Assembly (NCBI GenBank): GCA_026394595.1
Contig: JAPKXX010000093.1
Location: 1-51,317, forward strand
DNA length: 51,317 nt
Reading direction: 5' to 3'
Source of the DNA: Methanoregula sp.
GTDB lineage: Archaea; Halobacteriota; Methanomicrobia; Methanomicrobiales; Methanospirillaceae
The position numbers and the translations under genes were made by a program. The notes beneath the pieces were generated by a model, which had not been told where the DNA came from, made no database searches, and saw nothing but the letters and a program-made list of their open reading frames with translations. Of this stretch, positions 9,919-20,254 are shown in pieces. Positions within the stretch are counted from its first letter, which is position 1; each line of letters opens with the position of its first letter.

Positions 9919-10793
9919 GCAATTACCACGTCCTGCACCATATGCCAGATATGAGGACTGTACTTCTTCACCTTATGTACAGTAACCTCTCCACAAAAAC
10001 CTGCGCTTGAAAGACAGGAGTGGATCTTCTCTTCTACAGAACCGAGGCTGTGAAGATGGATGACGCTTTCACTTTTTACATGATTAAGTGCCTGCGGGAG
10101 CATGCATACAGCTTCAAAGTGACCCATGACAATCCGGTCATACACTCCATACAGGATGTCCCGGCAGTCACCGCAGGTTGCCTGAACACGATCGATCAGC
10201 CGGTTCTGTATGAGGTTTCTCTGCAGGTATCCGAATGCAAGAGGATTGATCTCCATCGCGTGTACATGTGCACCACTTCCTGCCATAGGGATGGTGAAGT
10301 ACCCGATACCGGCAAACATATCAGCAACGCGTTCGGGATATCCAACGGATCTCACAAGATCCGCGATCCGTTTCTTTTCTTCGCGGTTACCCTGTGCGAA
10401 CATAACCATGCGTGGGTCGAGTATGTAGGTGTATCCATTCTCGTGGTGGTGCACCTCCCCAACATTGCCAAAGAGGACTCTGGCATCCGGTGTCCTTGTA
10501 TGATCGCGAAGCGAGCGGATCCATAGAATTCCGCGGGGATTGCGGAAGGTGACAATCCTGCTGATCTGTTCCTGAGACGGTTCTTCTCCGTGGATTACGG
10601 CAACGTCCCCGAGCATGAAAAACCCCCGTCCACTATATAGCTCCCGCTCGGATAATTCGCAGTCACTGGGGAACTCATCACGAACAGGTACAAATGCTGT
10701 GTCCCCTTTAATTGAGGGCCTGCGCCGTGGATCAACCCAATCCTCTTTACAAACCTTCAGAAGGTCTTCTCTTGCGATTTTTCGTACCCTCAT
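9915..10793 (-). CDS. Trm5/Taw2-like class I SAM methyltransferase/aminocarboxypropyltransferase (COG2520)
   Basis: VADMFAGIGYFTIPMAGSGAHVHAMEINPLAFGYLQRN. Confidence 0.82.
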   Translation of the reverse strand: MRVRKIAREDLLKVCKEDWVDPRRRPSIKGDTAFVPVRDEFPSDCELSERELYSGRGFFMLGDVAVIHGEEPSQEQISRIVTFRNPRGILWIRSLRDHTRTPDARVLFGNVGEVHHHENGYTYILDPRMVMFAQGNREEKKRIADLVRSVGYPERVADMFAGIGYFTIPMAGSGAHVHAMEINPLAFGYLQRNLIQNRLIDRVQATCGDCRDILYGVYDRIVMGHFEAVCMLPQALNHVKSESVIHLHSLGSVEEKIHSCLSSAGFCGEVTVHKVKKYSPHIWHMVQDVVIA

Positions 10794-10796
10794 CCC

Positions 10797-11837
10797 TCAC
10801 CTGAGTACAACGAGATGATCTCCATCGCGGATAATGCGTACATACTGACCGGCTTTGATATTGAAAGACTTCCCTGCTGCACATTCATGCGTGGCATACG
10901 TATCAGGATCAATCACTCCGATAGTATCCCCTTTGGCAAACGCAACCATTGCATCCACAGCATCGCGTGCGTTGCCGATCAGTTGGTCAACCTCCTCTTC
11001 CCGCACTGTTTTAATATTTCCCTCAGTAAAGTCGAATACGCGAAGGAAGTTGGATTCGACCTGAATGACTTCCGCATATCGTCCCCGGAAGCGGATCACG
11101 TCACGCTTCTGGTAGCGGGGAAGGCGTACAGAGTACGTTATCCGGTAGAGCGGTCGTCCGTTCTTCTCACCGATGAGTTTGGGGTGCGTCGTATACCGTC
11201 CACCTAGCTGGGCCGTGATCTTATGGGCGATAAGAAGACCGATATGCTGGGAACCGACTACAATATCAAGTCCTTCGGTTGTCTCGCTCATATTGGAGAT
11301 AAACGAGAGCCGCTCACCTCCCGTCTGGAGCGATAGTTCCACTTCAGATGCAATTGCTGCAGCCATCTGGCATTCGTATGGGCCGGGGATCCGGTCCAGC
11401 GCCCGCACCTGGACAATACCTTCGTAGTAACTCCCGCTGATCCGGTTGCATCGGTCGCATTGCTCCTTGTTCCATGCAATTTCCACGTCACAACTTCCCG
11501 TTACCTGCTGATGGTACAACACTCCTTGAACCGTGATAGTCGCCCGCGATCGGTTTGTACTCAAAGTATTAATTTTCACATTGATACGGGGTGATCGAAG
11601 TTCAGGGTGAAGATGTACCGCGCTGCGTGCAAGATCCATGGCAAGATCGGCGCGTTCGCGGTCCGTGTCAGACCAGACATTCCCCTGCTTTTGCGCACCG
11701 CAGCTGGGACAGTGTATACTCTGCACTCTGTGTTCACAGGTCAGCCAGCGTGTCTCTGCAACCTTGCAGTGATCGCATAATCCCTCCCTTTCCGAATGTC
11801 CCCCGCACTTCGGGCAGAACCGGTCTGTAATTGCCAT
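10797..11837 (-). CDS. NMD3-family protein
   Basis: FCPKCGGHSEREGLCDHCK..HCPSCG..CDRCNRISGSYYEGIVQVR. Confidence 0.85.
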   Translation of the reverse strand: MAITDRFCPKCGGHSEREGLCDHCKVAETRWLTCEHRVQSIHCPSCGAQKQGNVWSDTDRERADLAMDLARSAVHLHPELRSPRINVKINTLSTNRSRATITVQGVLYHQQVTGSCDVEIAWNKEQCDRCNRISGSYYEGIVQVRALDRIPGPYECQMAAAIASEVELSLQTGGERLSFISNMSETTEGLDIVVGSQHIGLLIAHKITAQLGGRYTTHPKLIGEKNGRPLYRITYSVRLPRYQKRDVIRFRGRYAEVIQVESNFLRVFDFTEGNIKTVREEEVDQLIGNARDAVDAMVAFAKGDTIGVIDPDTYATHECAAGKSFNIKAGQYVRIIRDGDHLVVLR

Positions 11838-11841
11838 TTGC

Positions 11842-12135
11842 TTACAACCTGAAGATCTGGGCGTGTGGTATGGTACCTATCATAATACAGCCAGCGTGTG
11901 ATAAAAGTCCCATCTTGATGGCAAGGGCAACCGCTCTTTCACCGATGATATTTGCGTTATCAGCATGCAAGAGCGCCTCCCTCACCTCCTCTTCGCCGGT
12001 CTGGCAGTCGCCATAGAAAAAATTGGTGATATGCACCTCCATATCACCGTCGATGATTGTTGTATTGATCAGTTCACGGTCACACACCGCAACGATGCTT
12101 CCTGTTTCTGGCGAACGGTGAATCTTTAAAAACAT
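11842..12135 (-). CDS. DUF424 family protein
   Basis: MFLKIHRSPETGSIVAVCDRELINTTI..IDGDMEVHITNFFYGD. Confidence 0.75.
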   Translation of the reverse strand: MFLKIHRSPETGSIVAVCDRELINTTIIDGDMEVHITNFFYGDCQTGEEEVREALLHADNANIIGERAVALAIKMGLLSHAGCIMIGTIPHAQIFRL

Positions 12136-12181
12136 TGAATATTCATTGGAAGGGCGTTATAAAAAAGGTGATCAGGCATTA

Positions 12182-13009
12182 TTACAGAGTGATAGGAACA
12201 CCATAGACATACTCAACCGTTTCGACATGAATGCGGTGACAGTCTTCCTGCCTGATCAGATCCTGCCCAAGGAGATGTTTGGTAACCCTAGGTACAGATT
12301 TAGGGCCGATGACTGCCCCGGGGCGTGAATTTTCGTCCATAAAGTCACTTTCCATCATAAAACGACGTTTCTCCCTGCAAAGTTCAGGGATCTCCTTTTG
12401 TTTGGCGATGAAGGATGGGATCAGTGGTGTATCGGGTGTGGCGTAATGCTTCACTACGCGTTCAGAGCGTATGCCAGCGCGCCGTGCCATCTCCGGTACA
12501 TCACTGCATGCCCCGCTCTCAGCATGGATCTGCAGGGCGCAATTGCACTCTCCAGCGAGATGGAGCGCGTGGGAAAGGACATCGTTGGATGCAGCCCACA
12601 TCTCCGGGCTCACCTCGTAGTGTGGGCGTCCACTCTTGAGCGCGCACGCTTTTCTCTCCTCCACGTAGCGTGATGCGAGATCAAGTCCCCCCTTCATCAC
12701 TTCCACGGTATGCTTAAGGTCCAGCCGTTCAGAAATTCTTGAGATTTCGGCCGGATGCACGCCCAAAACAGGAAAGACCACAATCCCGATTTCTGATATC
12801 ATCTGCCCGATCCGAATTGTCTCATCAAAGACAGCTGCGTAATCGGCCCCTGATGATGGAAATACTTCAAGGGACCATGATGGTTTTGAAACAAGGAAGA
12901 GGTGCGTGCCACCGGCGCGTAAAAAATCCTTTGCCGCCTCGATCCCCCTCCCATTCTTTGGGTCGATATGGATATGATCGTCAGTGATCGGAAAAGGGTT
13001 CGATCTCAT
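12182..13009 (-). CDS. TatD family metal-dependent hydrolase
   Basis: ITDDHIHID..VLGVHPAEISR..ALQIHAESG..MMESDFMDE; start 13009 gives a 29-bp overlap with mptD. Confidence 0.82.
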   Translation of the reverse strand: MRSNPFPITDDHIHIDPKNGRGIEAAKDFLRAGGTHLFLVSKPSWSLEVFPSSGADYAAVFDETIRIGQMISEIGIVVFPVLGVHPAEISRISERLDLKHTVEVMKGGLDLASRYVEERKACALKSGRPHYEVSPEMWAASNDVLSHALHLAGECNCALQIHAESGACSDVPEMARRAGIRSERVVKHYATPDTPLIPSFIAKQKEIPELCREKRRFMMESDFMDENSRPGAVIGPKSVPRVTKHLLGQDLIRQEDCHRIHVETVEYVYGVPITL

Positions 13010-13334
13010 AACATTCCACAACCTGCATGAGCGGGTATCCCTCGTTCGGGGCGAGACGCGCCCTGCAGTAGGTAAACCGGACGCGCGTGATGATCTCAAC
13101 GTCAAACATCAGACCGGAAAGTTCACTGTACCCGAATCGGTTTTGCACCATCATGCGGCGGTCGAGGCGTACGGTAATCTTTTCAACACAGGGCTGGAGG
13201 ATAACACTTTTTTCAATCGCTTTCTCAACGCTTGCCGCACTTTCTTTCGATATTGGGGTGCCCACCCACTGGTGGTAGAGTGCACCCAGCTTGATCCCGG
13301 CTTCAAAGATTGCCTGGTCCCGCTCTTTCTGCAT
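12981..13334 (-). CDS. mptD: archaeal dihydroneopterin aldolase family protein
   Basis: QAIFEAGIKLGALYHQWVGTPIS..EKSVILQPCVEKITVRLD. Confidence 0.8.
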   Translation of the reverse strand: MQKERDQAIFEAGIKLGALYHQWVGTPISKESAASVEKAIEKSVILQPCVEKITVRLDRRMMVQNRFGYSELSGLMFDVEIITRVRFTYCRARLAPNEGYPLMQVVECYEIEPFSDH

Positions 13335-13344
13335 ATCGGTCTCC

Positions 13345-15456
13345 TTATATCAGCTGGATGATGCCATTCTTTGGCTCCATTACTTCGCCATTGCGAAGGA
13401 GCATATCGATCCCCTCACGTACTTTTTCTCTGGAAAAACCTTTTCCCGAAACCATCTCGATTACCTGATCTATGGATGCGCGCCTCCCCTCCCCTCCAAG
13501 GTCCCGGATCACCTCTTTTATTACCCGTACTATGTCCCGTTTCTCCTTCGATATACCGGTTGCAACCTTGTCGATGTCAAATGAGCCGGTCTTGGCATCA
13601 TAGGCGATTTGGCGCAGGCAGGCATCAACAATATGGATCACGCGCTCTGCATCAGATTGCTCAATAGTATTGGAAAGCCGGATCCGGGCGCTTGCCTCTC
13701 CAAGCCGGACAAGGGCTTCAAGCTGCCGTGCGGTCACCGGGACCGGCTTGTTGGGCTCTGCAATCCCCCTGAGTTTTAGGTAGTAATTGACGAGAGCTTC
13801 CTTTGCTTCTGCTGAGAGAATCGGGTAACAGGACCGTTTTGCATACGCAACATACTTGCGGAAGAGCGAAGGCCCGATATCAGGTTTCACCTGTGAGAGC
13901 TGCTGTTCGATAAACTCGTCGGTGACGCCAGGGATCGGGGTTTTATTGTGCTGCGCGATCAGCTCCCCGATGCCGTGCGTCTTGAGAATGTGTTCGGCAA
14001 TGGCAAGGTCCCGCTTCGGTTCAGGCTGGTCGGCCATGATGAAGATAAGGTCAAAGCGTGAAAGCAGGGTGGGGGGCATATTGATCTGGTCTGCTATGTC
14101 GCCATACATGTCAAACCTCCCGTATTTGGGGTTTGCAGCGCCAAGAAGTGCGCAGCGCGATTTGAGTGTCGCTGTTATGCCCGCCTTTGCGACACTGATC
14201 GTCTGTTGCTCCATTGCCTCGTGCAATGCGCTCCTGTCTTCTTTCTGCATCTTATCGATCTCATCCACTGCGGCGACTCCCATATCCGCGAGCACCAGCG
14301 CCCCCGCTTCGAGGGTCCAACGCCCCTCACCGAATTCATCCTTTACTGCCGTCGCGGTGAGCCCGGCTGATGTTGAGGACTGTCCGCTTGTATAGATTGC
14401 ACGGGGCGAGAGCTTGACAACGTAACGCAGCAGCTGGCTCTTGGCAATACCAGGATCTCCGATAAGCAGTACATGGATGTCTCCACGCAGGTGTGTCCCG
14501 TCAGGCATCTCCTTGGCTATTCCGCCAAAGAGCTGAAGTGCGATTGCTTCTTTTACATCCTCGCTCCCGTAAATCGTGGGGGCAATTGAGTGGGTGATCT
14601 TCCGGTAGATCATTGGATCGCCGGAAAGCGTTTTTATATCATCCTCCGCTTTTTCGTCGATCTCCACCTCTTCAAACTCCTTCTCTTGGATCTCGATTGA
14701 ATTGCATTCAAGAAAAATATCGAAGACAGTGCTCTTCTCACCCCTGACAATACGCTGCATCGAGCGCAGGATCCCGTTGATGACCACACGGTCTCCTGGT
14801 GCTACCCTGCCTGCAAGATCATCGGTTACATCGATGTCAAGGGTCTGGGGCTGCTCACCGCCCCGCAATCCCTCGGGGGATTCCTGCACCCGCAACTTCT
14901 GGGAGTCGATGAACCTGGAGCGTTTCGGGAGGAGTTCCAGTTTTTTGAATGTGCAGCCATCGGTGGCACACCCCTCGGGCTCGATGAACTTGCCATACTT
15001 CTGCTTTTTGTGTGTGAAATGTCCTGCAGGGCATTTGAAGACCGCTTCAACGATCCGCGGGCGCACCTCGGTGGTCTTGCGAAGAATGCCTTCAACTGAG
15101 ATGAACCGGTTGATGTCATCAGACCTGATCTGGCGGATCCCGATCTTCTGGGGCAGGTTCTTAAACCTGATATTGATGCCCCTTGGCTCCTTGCCGTCTT
15201 TGGTCCGGATCAGCTGGTTGCTTTTGATGGCATCCCAAACATCCTCGATTACCTTTTCCGGATTCTCCAAAATCTCATCGGCAAGGATAATACCTGTTTT
15301 ACCAAATTTCTCGATCTCCCGGTAATCGATGTAGAGGGACCTCCGGTGGGGATATTCACGGCTCAGTTCACCGAGTTCCTTTTTATACCGGCTTTTAAGA
15401 AACCTGCTCCAGTCAGATACCCGGTCAGAGACCCCTGAATCAGAATCCTTATCCAA
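13345..15456 (-). CDS. mcm: MCM replicative helicase
   Basis: LLIGDPGIAKSQLLRYV..SRFDLIFIM; Zn-binding region; C-terminal wHTH. Confidence 0.95.
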   Translation of the reverse strand: MDKDSDSGVSDRVSDWSRFLKSRYKKELGELSREYPHRRSLYIDYREIEKFGKTGIILADEILENPEKVIEDVWDAIKSNQLIRTKDGKEPRGINIRFKNLPQKIGIRQIRSDDINRFISVEGILRKTTEVRPRIVEAVFKCPAGHFTHKKQKYGKFIEPEGCATDGCTFKKLELLPKRSRFIDSQKLRVQESPEGLRGGEQPQTLDIDVTDDLAGRVAPGDRVVINGILRSMQRIVRGEKSTVFDIFLECNSIEIQEKEFEEVEIDEKAEDDIKTLSGDPMIYRKITHSIAPTIYGSEDVKEAIALQLFGGIAKEMPDGTHLRGDIHVLLIGDPGIAKSQLLRYVVKLSPRAIYTSGQSSTSAGLTATAVKDEFGEGRWTLEAGALVLADMGVAAVDEIDKMQKEDRSALHEAMEQQTISVAKAGITATLKSRCALLGAANPKYGRFDMYGDIADQINMPPTLLSRFDLIFIMADQPEPKRDLAIAEHILKTHGIGELIAQHNKTPIPGVTDEFIEQQLSQVKPDIGPSLFRKYVAYAKRSCYPILSAEAKEALVNYYLKLRGIAEPNKPVPVTARQLEALVRLGEASARIRLSNTIEQSDAERVIHIVDACLRQIAYDAKTGSFDIDKVATGISKEKRDIVRVIKEVIRDLGGEGRRASIDQVIEMVSGKGFSREKVREGIDMLLRNGEVMEPKNGIIQLI

Positions 15457-15465
15457 GTCTGCACC

Positions 15466-16434
15466 TCATGATTCCCTCTCTGCTGAAAGCACGAACCGCG
15501 CAATGAGCGCCTCCATCTGGATATCCCCATCAGCGCCCTCGGAGAGCCGGAAGTCTGTCTCCCCCAGATGGTCGATCAGCCGTACTTTGAGCCCCCGCGC
15601 CATATCCCGTTTGAGCAGGGCACGGTAACACTGGTTGATCAGCTCGTTGGGGGCAATCCCCCGTTCGTGCATGAGGTGGTTAAGGTGTGTCTCAGCACCG
15701 TCAAAATCCCCCGTGAGGGCGAGGTTTAAAAGTTCATCGATCTCTTCGGGGCGTGCTGTTGAGGTTATGGCATAGACCATCGTGGCGTCGATAGTATGGC
15801 TGATGATTGCCGCCCCCTGCAATGCATTAATTGCCTTGCGCATGTCTCCCTGTGCGATGTACACCATCGCATCCATCGCATCGGGGCTGACAGAAAGTTC
15901 CTCGCGGTGGCTGATCCGTCGGATCTCTTCCTTGATAGCAACAGGGGAGAGGGGTTTGAACCGGTAGATCGCGCACCGGCTCTGTATGGGATCGATGATC
16001 TTCGATGAGTAATTACACGATAGGATGAACCGGCACGTCTGCGCGTAACTTTCCATTGTCCTGCGCAGCGCTGCCTGTGCATCAGTAGTGAGTGCATCTG
16101 CCTCATCTAAAAAAAGTATCTTGAAACTGGCTTCTCCTAACGGTGTTGTACGGGCAAATTGTTTGATCTGGTTCCGCACAACATCAATACCCCTTTCATC
16201 AGATGCGTTCAGTTCGCGGAAATTCATCTGCCATGATTCACCAAAGATCTCCCGCGCGAGGGTGACCGCCGCTGTCGTCTTGCCTACTCCCGCACTGCCG
16301 GTGAATAGCAGGTGAGGCAGATTTCGGGTTTTAACATATGAGGAGAGGCGCTCAACGATCTCGTCCTGCCCAACGATATCGGCAAGTCGCACCGGTCGGT
16401 ATTTTTCAATCCAAATTGTGTGATTCTCCTCCAT
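15466..16434 (-). CDS. rfcS: replication factor C small subunit
   Basis: [47 protein letters not shown]. Confidence 0.95.
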   Translation of the reverse strand: MEENHTIWIEKYRPVRLADIVGQDEIVERLSSYVKTRNLPHLLFTGSAGVGKTTAAVTLAREIFGESWQMNFRELNASDERGIDVVRNQIKQFARTTPLGEASFKILFLDEADALTTDAQAALRRTMESYAQTCRFILSCNYSSKIIDPIQSRCAIYRFKPLSPVAIKEEIRRISHREELSVSPDAMDAMVYIAQGDMRKAINALQGAAIISHTIDATMVYAITSTARPEEIDELLNLALTGDFDGAETHLNHLMHERGIAPNELINQCYRALLKRDMARGLKVRLIDHLGETDFRLSEGADGDIQMEALIARFVLSAERES

Positions 16435-16575
16435 AGGTTCTCTCCTTTATTCCATGAACTGGTGATAGTCGCTCAGGTATAGATACATGCATGCATATGG
16501 GATGCATGGTATACTGCCGGCTTGTACTACATGAATGTCATAATCTTTATCATAAGAGTTTTGAAATTACTCCTT

Positions 16576-17592
16576 ATGAATTACCGGCTCATTTTGTCTG
16601 TTCTTTTATTTATTGGAATCATTGTTGTTCCGGTATCTGCAGGTCTCACGAAGATCGATATCGGAGCTCCGGTGTATATCGGCGAAGTGGGGATTGATAT
16701 CTCCTCCTCACTCATCGGCTGCCGCCAGATTGCGTGGTGGCCTGCCGGTAACGATACGAGCACCCCTCCAGGTAAGATCATTGATCTGAATAATGACAAT
16801 ATCTACAGTTATAACATCACCCCTGAGCGTTTTTCAGGGTTCGATGGTCCATGGTATACGTGGGATAAAAAGCCGTTTTTCAAGGTTTTTGATGTCCAAA
16901 CACCCCAGATTTCCTTGAAAATCTGGGATATTGACCACGATAGGGACGTCACCGGACAAAGTGTGCCACGGAATACGCGGGTCACGTACCGGATCGAAAC
17001 AAACTTGGATAGGGTATTTAACTACCTCTACCGTCCTTTAGTCAACCCACTGGACCGAATTTTCGATGTCCGGCTCAAAGGGCCCAATGGTGCCGGTATC
17101 ACTAATATTTATACAGGCAGTGCAGGAGTACCGGGCACCCAGATTCTCACCTTCGATACAACGCCAGATGTAAGAACCTCCCCCTATATGTGGAGAGATG
17201 GCGGGAGCTGGAACCATTCGGCACGAAGTGGTGATGGAACACCGCTCTATCCTCTTGGAACGTACACCTTCACTGCGTCCCAAAACCTCAACAACATGAA
17301 ATTTTATTACGGGGACAAGGTTGGGGTCACTACGTCAGGTCCGGTGAATATTACGTTTGTTCCAGATGTAACTACTCCTGCTCCAACAGCTACCCTCACA
17401 ACCCCGGCCACTCAAGCACCAACAACCCTGCCTACAACAGCGGTAATGACTGAAACTATGACGCGGACAGTCGTCACCACGCCAACAAAAAAACCGACAT
17501 GGACCTCAGCGCCGTTTCCAGAATGGTTAACAATTTTGGCGCCCGGGCTGGCATTTTTGGTGTTAATCTGGTGCCGAAAAAATGATCGCTGA
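16576..17592 (+). CDS. DUF3821-type secreted protein with Thr/Pro-rich stalk and C-terminal TM anchor
   Basis: signal peptide MNYRLILSVLLFIGIIVVPVSAG; VYIGEVGIDISSSLIGCRQIAWW; TTPAPTATLTTPATQAPTT stalk; in-frame ATG at 16522 also possible. Confidence 0.75.
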   Translation: MNYRLILSVLLFIGIIVVPVSAGLTKIDIGAPVYIGEVGIDISSSLIGCRQIAWWPAGNDTSTPPGKIIDLNNDNIYSYNITPERFSGFDGPWYTWDKKPFFKVFDVQTPQISLKIWDIDHDRDVTGQSVPRNTRVTYRIETNLDRVFNYLYRPLVNPLDRIFDVRLKGPNGAGITNIYTGSAGVPGTQILTFDTTPDVRTSPYMWRDGGSWNHSARSGDGTPLYPLGTYTFTASQNLNNMKFYYGDKVGVTTSGPVNITFVPDVTTPAPTATLTTPATQAPTTLPTTAVMTETMTRTVVTTPTKKPTWTSAPFPEWLTILAPGLAFLVLIWCRKNDR

Positions 17593-17663
17593 TATTTTGA
17601 TCATCTTTTTTTACTCCAGTTGATAATCATAGTAGGAATATTCAGCATCACAGGAGGCATTCC

Positions 17664-18230
17664 ATGAACATGCGAATTCTCATCCTCTTTTTGGCGTTTT
17701 TTTTGCTTTTTCCTTTACTATCACCTGCTACAGCGGATACGTCAACCCAAGACTCGTTTAATAACGCAGGAGCACTGTACTCAAAAAGCGTGGATCTGGC
17801 AAATGAGGGGAAGTATCAGGAAGCTTTAAATGCTGCTGATGAGGCACTTGCACTCAATATGAGTTCACTCAAGCCCCTCATTCAGGCAAACAGGGCGGGG
17901 ATCCTCGTGATGCTAAGCAGGTATGATGAAGCGATAAGTGCGGCAGATGCGGCTATTTCAACAACCGGGAACCTTACGACAACCTATTCAATCGCTTATT
18001 ATAACAAGGGAGACGCCCTCCGTCACCTTGGGAGGATCGATGAGGCGCGGGTTGCCTTTGCAAAGGCGCAGGAACTTGACCCCTCTCTCTCCCCCCCTGA
18101 TATGAGTATGCCTTTTACTACGCCTCTTCCGGTAACAAAGAAGTCCCCGCTCTCCACCATTGCATCATTTGCAGGGATTGGTTGTGCCGCTGCAGTCTAT
18201 ATAGGTCTCCGTTTGAAAAAATCGAATTAA
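17664..18230 (+). CDS. secreted TPR protein with C-terminal TM anchor
   Basis: signal peptide, TPRs (GKYQEALNAADEALALN), C-terminal ..IASFAGIGCAAAVYIGLRLKKSN. Confidence 0.75.
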   Translation: MNMRILILFLAFFLLFPLLSPATADTSTQDSFNNAGALYSKSVDLANEGKYQEALNAADEALALNMSSLKPLIQANRAGILVMLSRYDEAISAADAAISTTGNLTTTYSIAYYNKGDALRHLGRIDEARVAFAKAQELDPSLSPPDMSMPFTTPLPVTKKSPLSTIASFAGIGCAAAVYIGLRLKKSN

Positions 18231-18276
18231 ATTTTCAATAGCAATCATTGAATACAATGCATTCTTACCATCGAAT

Positions 18277-19422
18277 ATGCGGCAGCATTTCTTTTTTCTT
18301 CTCTCCTTCATCCTTCTCCTCTTAGCATGCATCATCACCGCCGGCTGCTTAGGAGTACTGACAAGCGAAGGGCCGCTGACAAAATACGCTGTATCCTCGT
18401 ATGCTTTGCCTGCTGTAACGCCTTCTCCATCCCTGGTACCCATCCAGACAACACCGACAGTCACCCCTCCTGAAACACCCGAAATCATACTTACACCGAC
18501 AGAGGATCTATTTTCTTACAACCCGCTGCGCGTCATTCCGGAGGCAGATGATTCGGTTGAATACCGGACCCTTAATTTCCGTTACCGGACGGTTGACTAT
18601 TCGGTTAAACTCCCGGTGAACATCTCCCTCGTTCGTTCGGCAAATGCGTCTTCAAACAAGCGGATGATCATAGACAGCAAAGAGGTCGGGTTCTTTTACC
18701 GGCAGATGACCAATGATCCCGCGATGGAACCATTCTACTCTGCTATACTCAAAGAGATACGCAAACAGCGGTACAAAGGGGGCAGGACGCTTACTGATGA
18801 CGAATACCTAGAATTTCTCGTCAGTTTCGTACAGCAGATCCCCTACGATAATACTACCACGGGTAACCCGAGGTATCCGGTCGAGGTAATCTATGACCAG
18901 AAAGGAGACTGTGATGAGAAATCCATCCTCCTCACCGGGCTCCTTTCCCGTGAGGGGTACGATGTCGGGCTCCTGATCTTCCCGACCATGAAGCACGCAA
19001 CTGCAGGAATCGGGATCCACCTTGCCACCAACAAACCCTCGTTCCGGGTCTTTTCGGATAGCAAACGAGACTATGTCTATATCGAGACTACAACAACAAG
19101 GCTCATCGGGTTTTATCCTGACGATTATGAAAAAGCCCCCCAGCCGATTATCGTTCAGGTCGGCAACGGCACACTCCTCTATGGCAAGGTCAACTATGTG
19201 ATGAGCATCTTTTATGACATAAGGACGATGAAGACCAACATGAAAACCCTCGAGGATCGCGCGCGTGCCAACGGTATTCTCCAGAAATGGGATTACGATG
19301 CGTACGTTTCGTATGTTAACACGTACAATTTTGTCATGTCCACCAACGATCGTGTGGCGGCAATGGAAGCGATCCGTGAGAGCGAGCTCCCGCACAACTC
19401 CGCATGCATGAGCTGTAATTAA
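18277..19422 (+). CDS. transglutaminase-like lipoprotein
   Basis: lipobox-like CIITAGCLG; KGDCDEKSILLTGLLSREGYDVGLLIFP..HATAGIGIHL. Confidence 0.75.
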   Translation: MRQHFFFLLSFILLLLACIITAGCLGVLTSEGPLTKYAVSSYALPAVTPSPSLVPIQTTPTVTPPETPEIILTPTEDLFSYNPLRVIPEADDSVEYRTLNFRYRTVDYSVKLPVNISLVRSANASSNKRMIIDSKEVGFFYRQMTNDPAMEPFYSAILKEIRKQRYKGGRTLTDDEYLEFLVSFVQQIPYDNTTTGNPRYPVEVIYDQKGDCDEKSILLTGLLSREGYDVGLLIFPTMKHATAGIGIHLATNKPSFRVFSDSKRDYVYIETTTTRLIGFYPDDYEKAPQPIIVQVGNGTLLYGKVNYVMSIFYDIRTMKTNMKTLEDRARANGILQKWDYDAYVSYVNTYNFVMSTNDRVAAMEAIRESELPHNSACMSCN

Positions 19423-19447
19423 CCTTTTTTTTACCTGTGACTATACT

Positions 19448-20254
19448 TTGAAGATATCCCCTCTCCAACTACATACCAGATTTATGGAAGGTGCAGTCAG
19501 GGTTTTTGCTGGCGAATTCAACTCTTCAACATTAACCGTTAAAAAATCTGATCCAGATGGAATTCCCTGTGTGATCACTCCTAGTGGTGCTTGGTGCCGC
19601 ATTATGTACCTTAGCGGTGCTTTGACAGAGGTCTTTGAGAACGGTGATATGCTACGCTGCCGGATCTCCGATCCAACCGGTGTCTTTGAAGTTGTTATCC
19701 CGGGTGTGAGATCAGAACTTTTTACGATAGTAAAAAAGATACCCGTCCCGTCATTTGTTGCCATCACTGGAATGGCTCAGATGTACCAAAGGAAAGGATT
19801 GTGCATGCTGTCTGTACGCCCGGAATCGGTACAGACTGTTGACCGCACCTTACGCGACATCTGGGTATTACGTACAGCGGATATGACGCTCAACCGCCTG
19901 GAAAACCTGGCTAAGGCCATGCGCGAGAAACCGGTCGACCCGCTGAGTCGTACTGTTATGGAACACTACCGGACGACACCTGAAACGGTGCAGGAGCTTA
20001 TTCGTATGGTCGAGTCCGCACTGTCCAGTGTCGGGACGTCCGTTCTATCAGTGCAGTCCCCTGTGAACCCAAATGAACTCATCCTGGCGATCATAAAAGA
20101 ACACCAAGGCATCTCCGGCATCAGCGCCCAGGACGTGATCGCACATGCCGCCCTGCAGGGTGTATCTGCGGATACAGCAACTGAGGTGATCAAGGATCTT
20201 ATCAGCCAGGATGAATGCTACCAGCCTCAGAAAGGGATCCTCAAACTGTTATGA
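19448..20254 (+). CDS. RPA-associated protein (COG3390, OB-fold)
   Basis: REPs: GEFNSSTLTVKKSDPDGIPCVITPSGAWCRIMYLSGALTEV..RISDPTGVFEV; C-terminal wHTH-like region; coupled to phosphoesterase. Confidence 0.75.
   Translation: MKISPLQLHTRFMEGAVRVFAGEFNSSTLTVKKSDPDGIPCVITPSGAWCRIMYLSGALTEVFENGDMLRCRISDPTGVFEVVIPGVRSELFTIVKKIPVPSFVAITGMAQMYQRKGLCMLSVRPESVQTVDRTLRDIWVLRTADMTLNRLENLAKAMREKPVDPLSRTVMEHYRTTPETVQELIRMVESALSSVGTSVLSVQSPVNPNELILAIIKEHQGISGISAQDVIAHAALQGVSADTATEVIKDLISQDECYQPQKGILKLL

Noticed and set aside
13856-15325. Plus-strand ORFs (179 and 207 aa) opposite mcm
   Set aside because: Antisense to a well-conserved MCM coding sequence; composition artefact.
16481-16510. ATGCAT-rich palindromic run (catgcatgcatatgggatgcatgg)
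   Set aside because: Short simple palindromes in a divergent promoter region; not enough evidence for an operator.
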